DNA of 64,000 nucleotides, from NCBI GenBank assembly GCA_963853835.1, contig OY970824.1:47455104-47519103 (forward strand), written 5' to 3'. A program made the position numbers and the translations under genes. Shown piece by piece: positions 35,713 to 48,693 of this stretch. How positions within the stretch are numbered: the first letter of the stretch is position 1; the number at the start of each line of letters is the position of its first letter. The notes beneath the pieces were generated by a model. The model was not told the DNA's origin. It did not search any database and saw only the letters and a program-made list of their open reading frames with translations. This DNA comes from Calendula officinalis (taxonomy: Eukaryota; Streptophyta; Magnoliopsida; Asterales; Asteraceae).

Positions 35713-37405
35713 TTGGATATTGAAGAGTTAAGGCCGAAGAGGGATGTTCGGGCCGAAGTGGTGTTCGGGCCGAAGTGGGATGTTCGGGCCGAAGTGGTGT
35801 TCGGGCCGAAGTTCGGTGTTCCGGCCGAGGATGATGTTCAGGCCGTGGTTGAAGTTCGGGCCGAGGTTGGAGTTCGGGCCGAGGTTGAAGTTCGGGCCGA
35901 GGTTGAAGTTCGGGCCGAAAATGAAGTTCGGGCCGGGAACAGTGAAGAGTTCGGGCCGAACTTGTTCTTGGCAGTGACGAACGAACCAGCTATTTTGGTT
36001 ACTCATGGGCGTGAAACGGACACCCGAGCTGAAAGTTATTAATGTTTTAGTATAGCACCTTTTATCACACAATCTTGGATATTGAAGAGTTCGGGGCGAA
36101 GAGGGATGTTCGGGCCGAAGTGGTGTTCGGGCCGAAGTGGTGTTCGGGCCGAAGTGGGATGTTCGGGCTGAATTGGTGTTCGGGCCGAAGAGGGATGTTC
36201 GGGTCGAAGTGGTGTTCGGGCCGAAGAGGGATGTTCGGGCCGAAGTGGTGTTCGGGCCGAAGTTCGGTGTTCGGGCCGAGGATGATGTTCGGGCCGAGGT
36301 TGAAGTTCGGGCCGAGGTCGGAGTTCGGGCCGAGGTTGAAGTTCGGGCCGAGGTTGAAGTTCGGGCCGAAAATGAAGTTCGGGCCGGGAACAGTGAAGAG
36401 TTCGGGCCGAACTTGTTCTTGGCAGTGACGAACGAACCAGCTATTTTGGTTACTCGTGGGCGTGAAACGGACACCCGAGCTGAAAGTTATGAATGTTTTA
36501 GTATAGCACCTTTTGTCACACAATTTTGGATATTGAAGAGTTCGGGCCGAAGAGGGATGTTCGGGCCGAAGTGGTGTTCGGGCCGAAGTGGGATGTTCGG
36601 GCTGAAGTGGTGTTCGGGCCGAAGTTCGCTGTTCGGGCCGAGGATGATGTTCGGGCCGAGGTTGAAGTTCGGGCCGAGGTCGGAGTTCGGGCCGAGGTTG
36701 AAGTTCGGGCCGAGGTTGAAGTTCGGGCAGAAAATGAAGTTCGGGCCGGGAACAGTGAAGAGTTCGGGCCGAACTTGTTCTTGGCAGTGACGAACGAACC
36801 AGCTATTTTGGTTACTCGTGGGCGTGAAACGGACACCCGAGCTGAAAGTTATGAATGTTTTAGTATAGCACCTTTTGTCACACAATCTTGGATATTGAAG
36901 AATTCAGGCCGAAGAGGGATGTTCGGGCCGAAGTGGTGTTCGGGCCGAAGTGGGATGTTCGGGCCGAAGTGGTGTTCGGGCGAAGTGGTGTTCGGGACGA
37001 AGTTCGGTGTTCGGGCCGAGGATGATGTTCGGGCCGAGGTTGAAGTTCGGGCCGAGGTCGAAGTTCGGGCCGAGGTCGGAGTTCGGGCCGAGGTTGGAGT
37101 TCGGGCCGAAAATGAAGTCCGGGCCGGGAACAGTGAAGAGTTCGGGCCGAACTTGTTCTTGGCAGTGACGAACGAACCAGCTATTTTGGTTACTCGTGGG
37201 CGTGAAACGGACACCCAAGCTGAAAGTTATGAATGTTTTAGTATAGCACCTTTTGTCACACAATCTTGGATATTGAAGGGTTCGGGCCGAACTTGTTCTT
37301 GGCAGTGACGAACGAACCAGCTATTTTGGTTACTCGTGGGCGTGAAACGGACACCCGAGCTGAAAGTTATGAATGTTTTAGTATAGCACCTTTTGTCACA
37401 CAATC
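35713..37405 (+). repeat. Right-hand higher-order unit 2 (1693 bp, 5 monomers)
   Basis: Lengths are 362, 451, 362, 378 and 140 bp. Compared with its neighbours it lacks two monomers, as expected from unequal exchange. The monomer at 36888 has a 1-bp loss in its minisatellite (ttcgggcgaagtgg near 36976 where relatives have ttcgggcggaagtgg). Confidence 0.87.
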
Positions 37406-39889
37406 TTGGATATTGAAGAGTTAAGGCCGAAGAGGGATGTTCGGGCCGAAGTGGTGTTCGGGCCGAAGTGGGATGTTCGGGCCGAAGTGGTGTTCGGGCC
37501 GAAGTTCGGTGTTCCGGCCGAGGATGATGTTCAGGCCGAGGTTGAAGTTCGGGCCGAGGTTGGAGTTCGGGCCGAGGTTGAAGTTCGGGCCGAGGTTGAA
37601 GTTCGGGCCGAAAATGAAGTTCGGGCCGGGAACAGTGAAGAGTTCGGGCCGAACTTGTTCTTGGCAGTGACGAACGAACCAGCTATTTTGGTTACTCGTG
37701 GGCGTGAAACGGACACCCGAGCTGAAAGTTATTAATGTTTTAGTATAGCACCTTTTGTCACACAATCTTGGATATTGAAGAGTTCGGGCCGAAGAGGGAT
37801 GTCCGGGCCAAAGTGGTGTTCGGGCCGAAGTGGGTTGTTCGGGCCGAAGTGGTGTTCGGACCGAAGTGGTGTTCGGACCGAAGTGGTGTTCGGGCCGAGG
37901 ATGATGTTCGTGCCGAGGTTGAAGTTCGGGCCGAGGTCGGAGTTCGGATCGAGGTTGAAGTTCAGGCCGAGGTTGAAGTTCGGGCCGAAAATGAAGTTCG
38001 GACCGGGAACAGTGAAGAGTTTGGGCCGAACTCGTTCTTGACAGTTACGAACGAACCAGCTATTTTGGTTACTCGTGGGCGTGAAACGGACATCCGAGCT
38101 GAAAGTTATGAATGTTTTAGTATAGCACCTTTTGTCACACAATCTTGGATATTGAAGAGTTCGGGCCGAAGAGGGATGTTCGGGCCGAAGTGGTGTTCGG
38201 GCCGAAGTGGGATGTTCGGGCCGAAGTGGTGTTCGGGCCGAAGTGGTGTTCGGGCCGAAGTGGTGTTCGGGCCGAAGTGGTGTTCGGGCCGAAGTTCGGT
38301 GTTCGGGCCGAGGATGATGTTCGGGCCGAGGTTGGAGTTCGGGCCGAGGTTGGAGTTCGGGCCGAAGTTGCAGTTCGGGCCGAGGTTGAAGTTCGGGCCG
38401 AAAATGAAGTTCGGGCCGGGAACAGTGAAGAGTTCGGGCCGAACTTGTTCTTGGCAGTGACGAACGAACCAACTATTTTTGTTACTCGTGGGCGTGAAAC
38501 GGACACCCGAGCTGAAAGTTATTAATGTTTTAGTATAGCACCTTTTATCACACAATCTTGGATATTGAAGAGTTCGGGGCGAAGAGGGATGTTCGGGCCG
38601 AAGTGGTGTTCGGGCCGAAGTGGTGTTCGGGCCGAAGTGGGATGTTCGGGCTGAATTGGTGTTCGGGCCGAAGAGGGATGTTCGGGTCGAAGTGGTGTTC
38701 GGGCCGAAGAGGGATGTTCGGGCCGAAGTGGTGTTCGGGCCGAAGTTCGGTGTTCGGGCCGAGGATGATGTTCGGGCCGAGGTTGAAGTTCGGGCCGAGG
38801 TCGGAGTTCGGGCCGAGGTTGAAGTTCGGGCCGAGATTGCAGTTCGGGCCGAAAATGAAGTTCGGGCCGGGAACAGTGAAGAGTTCGGGCCGAACTTGTT
38901 CTTGGCAGTGACGAACGAACCAGCTATTTTGGTTACTCGTGGGCGTGAAACGGACACCCGAGCTGAAAGTTATGAATGTTTTAGTATAGCACCTTTTGTC
39001 ACACAATTTTGGATATTGAAGAGTTCGGGCCGAAGAGGGATGTTCGGGCCGAAGTGGTGTTCGGGCCGAAGTGGGATGTTCGGGCTGAAGTGGTGTTCGG
39101 GCCGAAGTTCGCTGTTCGGGCCGAGGATGATGTTCGGGCCGAGGTTGAAGTTCGGGCCGAGGTCGGAGTTCGGGCCGAGGTTGAAGTTCGGGCCGAGGTT
39201 GAAGTTCGGGCAGAAAATGAAGTTCGGGCCGGGAACAGTGAAGAGTTCGGGCCGAACTTGTTCTTGGCAGTGACGAACGAACCAGCTATTTTGGTTACTC
39301 GTGGGCGTGAAACGGACACCCGAGCTGAAAGTTATGAATGTTTTAGTATAGCACCTTTTGTCACACAATCTTGGATATTGAAGAATTCAGGCCGAAGAGG
39401 GATGTTCGGGCCGAAGTGGTGTTCGGGCCGAAGTGGGATGTTCGGGCCGAAGTGGTGTTCGGGCGGAAGTGGTGTTCGGGACGAAGTTCGGTGTTCGGGC
39501 CGAGGATGATGTTCGGGCCGAGGTTGAAGTTCGGGCCGAGGTCGAAGTTCGGGCCGAGGTCGGAGTTCGGGCCGAGGTTGGAGTTCGGGCCGAAAATGAA
39601 GTCCGGGCCGGGAACAGTGAAGAGTTCGGGCCGAACTTGTTCTTGGCAGTGACGAACGAACCAGCTATTTTGGTTACTCGTGGGCGTGAAACGGACACCC
39701 AAGCTGAAAGTTATGAATGTTTTAGTATAGCACCTTTTGTCACACAATCTTGGATATTGAAGGGTTCGGGCCGAACTTGTTCTTGGCAGTGACGAACGAA
39801 CCAGCTATTTTGGTTACTCGTGGGCGTGAAACGGACACCCGAGCTGAAAGTTATGAATGTTTTAGTATAGCACCTTTTGTCACACAATC
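37406..39889 (+). repeat. Right-hand higher-order unit 3 (2484 bp, copy 1 of a tandem pair)
   Basis: Lengths are 362, 377, 413, 451, 362, 379 and 140 bp, repeated exactly in the next unit. Private variants shared by both copies include cgaagttgcagttcggg and gccgagattgcagttc (38821-38850 and 41305-41334). Confidence 0.92.
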
Positions 39890-42373
39890 TTGGATATTGA
39901 AGAGTTAAGGCCGAAGAGGGATGTTCGGGCCGAAGTGGTGTTCGGGCCGAAGTGGGATGTTCGGGCCGAAGTGGTGTTCGGGCCGAAGTTCGGTGTTCCG
40001 GCCGAGGATGATGTTCAGGCCGAGGTTGAAGTTCGGGCCGAGGTTGGAGTTCGGGCCGAGGTTGAAGTTCGGGCCGAGGTTGAAGTTCGGGCCGAAAATG
40101 AAGTTCGGGCCGGGAACAGTGAAGAGTTCGGGCCGAACTTGTTCTTGGCAGTGACGAACGAACCAGCTATTTTGGTTACTCGTGGGCGTGAAACGGACAC
40201 CCGAGCTGAAAGTTATTAATGTTTTAGTATAGCACCTTTTGTCACACAATCTTGGATATTGAAGAGTTCGGGCCGAAGAGGGATGTCCGGGCCAAAGTGG
40301 TGTTCGGGCCGAAGTGGGTTGTTCGGGCCGAAGTGGTGTTCGGACCGAAGTGGTGTTCGGACCGAAGTGGTGTTCGGGCCGAGGATGATGTTCGTGCCGA
40401 GGTTGAAGTTCGGGCCGAGGTCGGAGTTCGGATCGAGGTTGAAGTTCAGGCCGAGGTTGAAGTTCGGGCCGAAAATGAAGTTCGGACCGGGAACAGTGAA
40501 GAGTTTGGGCCGAACTCGTTCTTGACAGTTACGAACGAACCAGCTATTTTGGTTACTCGTGGGCGTGAAACGGACATCCGAGCTGAAAGTTATGAATGTT
40601 TTAGTATAGCACCTTTTGTCACACAATCTTGGATATTGAAGAGTTCGGGCCGAAGAGGGATGTTCGGGCCGAAGTGGTGTTCGGGCCGAAGTGGGATGTT
40701 CGGGCCGAAGTGGTGTTCGGGCCGAAGTGGTGTTCGGGCCGAAGTGGTGTTCGGGCCGAAGTGGTGTTCGGGCCGAAGTTCGGTGTTCGGGCCGAGGATG
40801 ATGTTCGGGCCGAGGTTGGAGTTCGGGCCGAGGTTGGAGTTCGGGCCGAAGTTGCAGTTCGGGCCGAGGTTGAAGTTCGGGCCGAAAATGAAGTTCGGGC
40901 CGGGAACAGTGAAGAGTTCGGGCCGAACTTGTTCTTGGCAGTGACGAACGAACCAACTATTTTTGTTACTCGTGGGCGTGAAACGGACACCCGAGCTGAA
41001 AGTTATTAATGTTTTAGTATAGCACCTTTTATCACACAATCTTGGATATTGAAGAGTTCGGGGCGAAGAGGGATGTTCGGGCCGAAGTGGTGTTCGGGCC
41101 GAAGTGGTGTTCGGGCCGAAGTGGGATGTTCGGGCTGAATTGGTGTTCGGGCCGAAGAGGGATGTTCGGGTCGAAGTGGTGTTCGGGCCGAAGAGGGATG
41201 TTCGGGCCGAAGTGGTGTTCGGGCCGAAGTTCGGTGTTCGGGCCGAGGATGATGTTCGGGCCGAGGTTGAAGTTCGGGCCGAGGTCGGAGTTCGGGCCGA
41301 GGTTGAAGTTCGGGCCGAGATTGCAGTTCGGGCCGAAAATGAAGTTCGGGCCGGGAACAGTGAAGAGTTCGGGCCGAACTTGTTCTTGGCAGTGACGAAC
41401 GAACCAGCTATTTTGGTTACTCGTGGGCGTGAAACGGACACCCGAGCTGAAAGTTATGAATGTTTTAGTATAGCACCTTTTGTCACACAATTTTGGATAT
41501 TGAAGAGTTCGGGCCGAAGAGGGATGTTCGGGCCGAAGTGGTGTTCGGGCCGAAGTGGGATGTTCGGGCTGAAGTGGTGTTCGGGCCGAAGTTCGCTGTT
41601 CGGGCCGAGGATGATGTTCGGGCCGAGGTTGAAGTTCGGGCCGAGGTCGGAGTTCGGGCCGAGGTTGAAGTTCGGGCCGAGGTTGAAGTTCGGGCAGAAA
41701 ATGAAGTTCGGGCCGGGAACAGTGAAGAGTTCGGGCCGAACTTGTTCTTGGCAGTGACGAACGAACCAGCTATTTTGGTTACTCGTGGGCGTGAAACGGA
41801 CACCCGAGCTGAAAGTTATGAATGTTTTAGTATAGCACCTTTTGTCACACAATCTTGGATATTGAAGAATTCAGGCCGAAGAGGGATGTTCGGGCCGAAG
41901 TGGTGTTCGGGCCGAAGTGGGATGTTCGGGCCGAAGTGGTGTTCGGGCGGAAGTGGTGTTCGGGACGAAGTTCGGTGTTCGGGCCGAGGATGATGTTCGG
42001 GCCGAGGTTGAAGTTCGGGCCGAGGTCGAAGTTCGGGCCGAGGTCGGAGTTCGGGCCGAGGTTGGAGTTCGGGCCGAAAATGAAGTCCGGGCCGGGAACA
42101 GTGAAGAGTTCGGGCCGAACTTGTTCTTGGCAGTGACGAACGAACCAGCTATTTTGGTTACTCGTGGGCGTGAAACGGACACCCAAGCTGAAAGTTATGA
42201 ATGTTTTAGTATAGCACCTTTTGTCACACAATCTTGGATATTGAAGGGTTCGGGCCGAACTTGTTCTTGGCAGTGACAAACGAACCAGCTATTTTGGTTA
42301 CTCGTGGGCGTGAAACGGACACCCGAGCTGAAAGTTATGAATGTTTTAGTATAGCACCTTTTGTCACACAATC
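39890..42373 (+). repeat. Right-hand higher-order unit 4 (2484 bp, copy 2 of a tandem pair)
   Basis: All landmarks equal those of 37406-39889 plus 2484. The only difference I noticed is gtgacaaacg near 42276 where copy 1 has gtgacgaacg, a CpG-type transition in the short monomer. Confidence 0.92.
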
Positions 42374-44516
42374 TTGGATATTGAAGAGTTAAGGCCGAAG
42401 AGGGATGTTCGGGCCGAAGTGGTGTTCGGGCCGAAGTGGGATGTTCGGGCCGAAGTGGTGTTCGGGCCGAAGTTCGGTGTTCCGGCCGAGGATGATGTTC
42501 AGGCCGAGGTTGAAGTTCGGGCCGAGGTTGGAGTTCGGGCCGAGGTTGAAGTTCGGGCCGAGGTTGAAGTTCGGGCCGAAAATGAAGTTCGGGCCGGGAA
42601 AAGTGAAGAGTTCGGGCCGAACTTGTTCTTGGCAGTGACGAACGAACCAGCTATTTTGGTTACTCGTGGGCGTGAAACGGACACCCGAGCTGAAAGTTAT
42701 TAATGTTTTAGTATAGCACCTTTTGTCACACAATCTTGGATATTGAAGAGTTCGGGCCGAAGAGGGATGTTCGGGCCGAAGTGGTGTTCGGGCCGAAGTG
42801 GGTTGTTCGGGCCGAAGTGGTGTTCGGACCGAAGTGGTGTTCGGACCGAAGTGGTGTTCGGGCCGAGGATGATGTTCGTGCCGAGGTTGAAGTTCGGGCC
42901 GAGGTCGGAGTTCGGGTCGAGGTTGAAGTTCAGGCCGAGGTTGAAGTTAGGGCCGAAAATGAAGTTCGGGCCGGGAACAGTGAAGAGTTTGGGCCGAACT
43001 CGTTCTTGACAGTTACGAACGAACCAGCTATTTTGGTTACTCGTGGGCGTGAAACGGACATCCGAGCTGAAAGTTATGAATGTTTTAGTATAGCACCTTT
43101 TGTCACACAATCTTGGATATTGAAGAGTTCGGGCCGAAGAGGGATGTTCGGGCCGAAGTGGTGTTCGGGCCGAAGTGGGATGTTCGGGCCGAAGTGGTGT
43201 TCGGGCCGAAGTGGTGTTCGGGCCGAAGTGGTGTTCGGGCCGAAGTTCGGTGTTCGGGCCGAGGATGATGTTCGGGCCGAGGTTGGAGTTCGGGCCGAGG
43301 TTGGAGTTCGGGCCGAAGTTGAAGTTCGGGCCGAGGTTGAAGTTCGGGCCGAAAATGAAGTTCGGGCCGGGAACAGTGAAGACTTCGGGCCGAACTTGTT
43401 CTTGGCAGTGACGAACGAACCAGCTATTTTGGTTACTCGTGGGAGTGAAACGGACACCCGAGCTGAAAGTTATTAATGTTTTAGTATAGCACTTTTTGTC
43501 ACACAATCTTGGATATTGAAGAGTTCGGGGCGAAGAGGGATGTTCGGTCCGAAGTGGTGTTCGGGCCGAAGTGGGATGTTCGGGCTGAATTGGTGTTCGG
43601 GCCGAAGAGGGATGTTCGGGTCGAAGTGGTGTTCGGGCCGAAGAGGGATGTTCGGGCCGAAGTGGTGTTCGGGCCGAAGTGGGATGTTCGGGCCGAAGTG
43701 GTGTTCGGGCCGAAGTTCGGTGTTCGGGCCGAAGTTCGGTGTTCGGGCCGAGGATGATGTTCGGGCCGAGGTTGAAGTTCGGGCCGAGGTCGGAGTTCGG
43801 GCCGAGGTTGAAGTTCGGGCCGAGGTTGAAGTTCGGGCCGAAAATGAAGTTCGGGCCGGGAACAGTGAAGAGTTCGGGCCGAACTTGTTCTTGGCAGTGA
43901 CGAACGAACCAGCTATTTTGGTTACTCGTGGGCGTGAAACGGACACCCGAGCTGAAAGTTATGAATGTTTTAGTATAGCACCTTTTGTCACACAATCTTG
44001 GATATTGAAGAATTCAGGCCGAAGAGGGATGTTCGGGCCGAAGTGGTGTTCGGGCCGAAGTGGGATGTTCGGGCCGAAGTGGTGTTCGGGCGGAAGTGGT
44101 GTTCGGGACGAAGTTCGGTGTTCGGGCCGAGGATGATGTTCGGGCCGAGGTTGAAGTTCGGGCCGAGGTCGAAGTTCGGGCCGAGGTCGGAGTTCGGGCC
44201 GAGGTTGGAGTTCGGGCCGAAAATGAAGTCCGGGCCGGGAACAGTGAAGAGTTCGGGCCGAACTTGTTCTTGGCAGTGACGAACGAACCAGCTATTTTGG
44301 TTACTCGTGGGCGTGAAACGGACACCCAAGCTGAAAGTTATGAATGTTTTAGTATAGCACCTTTTGTCACACAATCTTGGATATTGAAGGGTTCGGGCCG
44401 AACTTGTTCTTGGCAGTGACGAACGAACCAGCTATTTTGGTTACTCGTGGGCGTGAAACGGACACCCGAGCTGAAAGTTATGAATGTTTTAGTATAGCAC
44501 CTTTTGTCACACAATC
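42374..44516 (+). repeat. Right-hand higher-order unit 5 (2143 bp, 6 monomers)
   Basis: Lengths are 362, 377, 396, 489, 379 and 140 bp. The 489-bp monomer (43509) is the longest in the window and has a tandem duplication of the 19-bp ttcgggccgaagttcggtg unit near 43710-43745. Confidence 0.88.
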
Positions 44517-47500
44517 TTGGATATTGAAGAGTTAAGGCCGAAGAGGGATGTTCGGGCCGAAGTGGTGTTCGGGCCGAAGTGGGATGTTCGGGTCGAAGTG
44601 GTGTTCGGGCCGAAGTTCGGTGTTCCGGCCGAGGATGATGTTCAGGCCGAGGTTGAAGTTCGGGCCGAGGTTGGAGTTCGGGCCGAGGTTGAAGTTCGGG
44701 CCGAGGTTGAAGTTCGGGCCGAAAATGAAGTTCGGGCCGGGAACAGTGAAGAGTTCGGGCCGAACTTGTTCTTGGCAGTGACGAACGAACCAGCTATTTT
44801 GGTTACTCGTGGGCGTGAAACGGACACCCGAGCTGAAAGTTATTAATGTTTTAGTATAGCACCTTTTGTCACACAATCTTGGATATTGAAGAGTTCGGGC
44901 CGAAGAGGGATGTTCGGGCCGAAGTGGTGTTCGGGCCGAAGTGGGTTGTTCGGGCCGAAGTGGTGTTCGGACCGAAGTGGTGTTCGGACCAAGTGGTGTT
45001 CGGGCCGAGGATGATGTTCGTGCCGAGGTTGAAGTTCGGGCCGAGGTCGGAGTTCGGGTCGAGGTTGAAGTTCAGGCCGAGGTTGAAGTTCGGGCCGAAA
45101 ATGAAGTTCGGGCCGGGAACAGTGAAGAGTTTGGGCTGAACTCGTTCTTGACAGTTACGAACGAACCAGCTATTTTGGTTACTCGTGGGCGTGAAACGGA
45201 CATCCGAGCTGAAAGTTATGAATGTTTTAGTATAGCACCTTTTGTCACACAATCTTGGATATTGAAGAGTTCGGGCCGAAGAGGGATGTTCGGGCCGAAG
45301 TGGTGTTCGGGCCGAAGTGGGATGTTCGGGCCGAAGTGGTGTTCGGGCCGAAGTGGTGTTCGGGCCGAAGTGGTGTTCGGGCCGAGGATGATGTTCGGGC
45401 CGAGGTTGGAGTTCGGGCCGAGGTTGGAGTTCGGGCCGAAGTTGAAGTTCGGGCCGAGGTTGAAGTTCGGGCCGAAAATGAAGTTCGGGCCGGGAACAGT
45501 GAAGAGTTCGGGCCGAACTTGTTCTTGGCAGTGACGAACGAACCAGCTATTTTGGTTACTCGTGGGAGTGAAACGGACACCCGAGCTGAAAGTTATTAAT
45601 GTTTTAGTATAACACCTTTTGTCACACAATCTTGGATATTGAAGAGTTCGGGGCGAAGAGGGATGTTCGGGCCGAAGTGGTGTTCGGGCCGAAGTGGGAT
45701 GTTCGGGCTGAATTGGTGTTCGGGCCGAAGAGGGATGTTCGGGTCGAAGTGGTGTTCGGGCCGAAGAGGGATGTTCGGGCCGAAGTGGTGTTCGGGCCGA
45801 AGTGGGATGTTCGGGCCGAAGTGGTGTTCGGGCCGAAGTTCGGTGTTCGGGCCGAGGATGATGTTCGGGCCGAGGTTGAAGTTCGGGCCGAGGTCGGAGT
45901 TCGGGCCGAGGTTGAAGTTCGGGCCGAGGTTGAAGTTCGGGCAGAAAATGAAGTTCGGGCCGGGAACAGTGAAGAGTTCGGGCCGAACTTGTTCTTGGCA
46001 GTGACGAACGAACCAGCTATTTTGGTTACTCGTGGGCGTGAAACGGACACCCGAGCTGAAAGTTATGAATGTTTTAGTATAGCACCTTTTGTCACACAAT
46101 CTTGGATATTGAAGAGTTCGGGCCGAAGAGGTGTTCGGGCCGAAGTGGTGTTCGGGCCGAAGTGGGATGTTCGGGCCGAAGTGGTGTTCGGGCCGAAGTG
46201 GTGTTCGGGCCGAAGTTCGGTGTTCGGGCCGAGGATGATGTTCGGGCCGAGGTCGAAGTTCGGGCCGAGGTCGAAGTTCGGGCCGAGGTCGGAGTTCGGG
46301 CCGAAGTGGTGTTCGGGCCGAGGATGATGTTCGGGCCGAGGTTGAAGTTCGGGCCGAGGTTGGAGTTCGGGCCGAAGTTGAAGTTCGGGCCGAGGTTGAA
46401 GTTCGGGCCGAAAATGAAGTTCGGGCCGGGAACAGTGAAGAGTTCGGGCCGAACTTGTTCTTGGCAGTGACGAACGAACCAGCTATTTTGGTTACTCGTG
46501 GGAGTGAAACGGACACCCGAGCTGAAATTTATTAATGTTTTAGTATAGCACCTTTTGTCACACAATCTTGGATATTGAAGAGTTCGGGGCGAAGAGGGAT
46601 GTTCGGGCCGAAGTGGTGTTCGGGCCGAAGTGGGATGTTCGGGCTGAATTGGTGTTCGGGCCGAAGTGGGATGTTCGGGTCGAAGTGGTGTTCGGGCCGA
46701 AGAGGGATGTTCGGGCCGAAGTGGTGTTCGGGCCGAAGTGGGATGTTCGGGCCGAAGTGGTGTTCGGGCCGAAGTTCGGTGTTCGGGCCGAGGATGATGT
46801 TCGGGCCGAGGTTGAAGTTCGGGCCGAGGTCGGAGTTCGGGCCGAGGTTGATGTTCGGGCCGAGGTTGAAGTTCGGGCCGAAAATGAAGTTCGGGCCGGG
46901 AACAGTGAAGAGTTCGGGCCGAACTTGTTCTTGGCAGTGACGAACGAACCAGCTATTTTGGTTACTCGTGGGCGTGAAACGGACACCCGAGCTGAAAGTT
47001 ATGAATGTTTTAGTATAGCACCTTTTGTCACACAATCTTGGATATTGAAGAGTTCGGGCCGAAGTGGTGTTCGGGCCGATGTGGGATGTTCGGGCTGAAG
47101 TGGTGTTCGGGCCGAAGTTCGCTGTTCGGGCCGAGGATGATGTTCGAGCCGAGGTTGAAGTTCGGGCCGAGGTCGGAGTTCGGGCCGAGGTTGAAGTTCG
47201 GGCCGAGGTCGGAGTTCGGGCCGAGGTTGAAGTTCGGGCCGAGGTTGAAGTTCGGGCAGAAAATGAAGTTCGGGCCGGGAACAGTGAAGAGTTCGGGCCG
47301 AACTTGTTCTTGGCAGTGACGAACGAACCAGCTATTTTGGTTACTCGTGGGCGTGAAACGGACACCCGAGCTGAAAGTTATGAATGTTTTAGTATAGCAC
47401 CTTTTGTCACACAATCTTGGATATTGAAGAATTCAGGCCGAAGAGGGATGTTCGGGCCGAAGTGGTGTTCGGGCCGAAGTGGGATGTTCGGGCCGAAGTG

Positions 47501-48693
47501 GTGTTCGGGCGGAAGTGGTGTTCGGGACGAAGTTCGGTGTTCGGGCCGAGGATGATGTTCGGGCCGAGGTTGAAGTTCGGGCCGAGGTCGAAGTTCGGGC
47601 CGAGGTCGGAGTTCGGGCCGAGGTTGGAGTTCGGGCCGAAAATGAAGTCCGGGCCGGGAACAGTGAAGAGTTCGGGCCGAACTTGTTCTTGGCAGTGACG
47701 AACGAACCAGCTATTTTGGTTACTCGTGGGCGTGAAACGGACACCCGAGCTGAAAGTTATGAATGTTTTAGTATAGCACATTTTGTCACACAATCTTGGA
47801 TATTGAAGAATTCAGGCCGAAGAGGGATGTTCGGGCCGAAGTGGTGTTCGGGCCGAAGTGGGATGTTCGGGCCGAAGTGGTGTTCGGGCGGAAGTGGTGT
47901 TCGGGACGAAGTTCGGTGTTCGGGCCGAGGATGATGTTCGGGCCGAGGTTGAAGTTCGGGCCGAGGTCGAAGTTCGGGCCGAGGTCGGAGTTCGGGCCGA
48001 GGTTGAAGTTCGGGCCGAAAATGAAGTTCGGGCCGGGAACAGTGAAGAGTTCGGGCCGAACTTGTTCTTGGCAGTGACGAACGAACCAGCTATTTTGGTT
48101 ACTCGTGGGCGTGAAACGGACACCCGAGCTGAAAGTTATGAATGTTTTAGTATAGCACCTTTTGTCACACAATCTTGGATATTGAAGAATTCAGGCCGAA
48201 GAGGGATGTTCGGGCCGAAGTGGTGTTCGGGCCGAAGTGGGATGTTCGGGCCGAAGTGGTGTTCGGGCGGAAGTGGTGTTTGGGACGACGTTCGGTGTTC
48301 GGGCCGAGGATGATGTTCGGGCCGAGGTTGAAGTTCGGGCCGAGGTCGAAGTTCGGGCCGAGGTCGGAGTTCGGGCCGAGGTTGGAGTTCGGGCCGAAAA
48401 TGAAGTCCGGGCCGGGAACAGTGAAGAGTTCGGGCCGAACTTGTTCTTGGCAGTGACGAACGAACCAGCTATTTTGGTTACTCGTGGGCGTGAAACGGAC
48501 ACCCAAGCTGAAAGTTATGAATGTTTTAGTATAGCACCTTTTGTCACACAATCTTGGATATTGAAGGGTTCGGGCCGAACTTGTTCTTGGCAGTGACGAA
48601 CGAACCAGCTATTTTGGTTACTCGTGGGCGTGAAACGGACACCCGAGCTGAAAGTTATGAATGTTTTAGTATAGCACCTTTTGTCACACAATC
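44517..48693 (+). repeat. Right-hand higher-order unit 6 (4177 bp, copy 1 of three)
   Basis: Eleven monomers of 362, 376, 377, 470, 466, 470, 379, 379, 379, 379 and 140 bp. The 466-bp monomer at 46102 is chimeric: after a gaggtcggag unit it returns to ttcgggccgaagtggtg and runs the gagg-type series a second time. The 379-bp monomers are mainly the gaagaattcagg type in tandem. Confidence 0.92.

Noticed and set aside
42700..43995. 431-codon open frame on the minus strand as a possible gene
   Set aside because: Same reasons; length reflects a stop-poor 18-bp repeat. No promoter, signal peptide or recognisable domain is visible.
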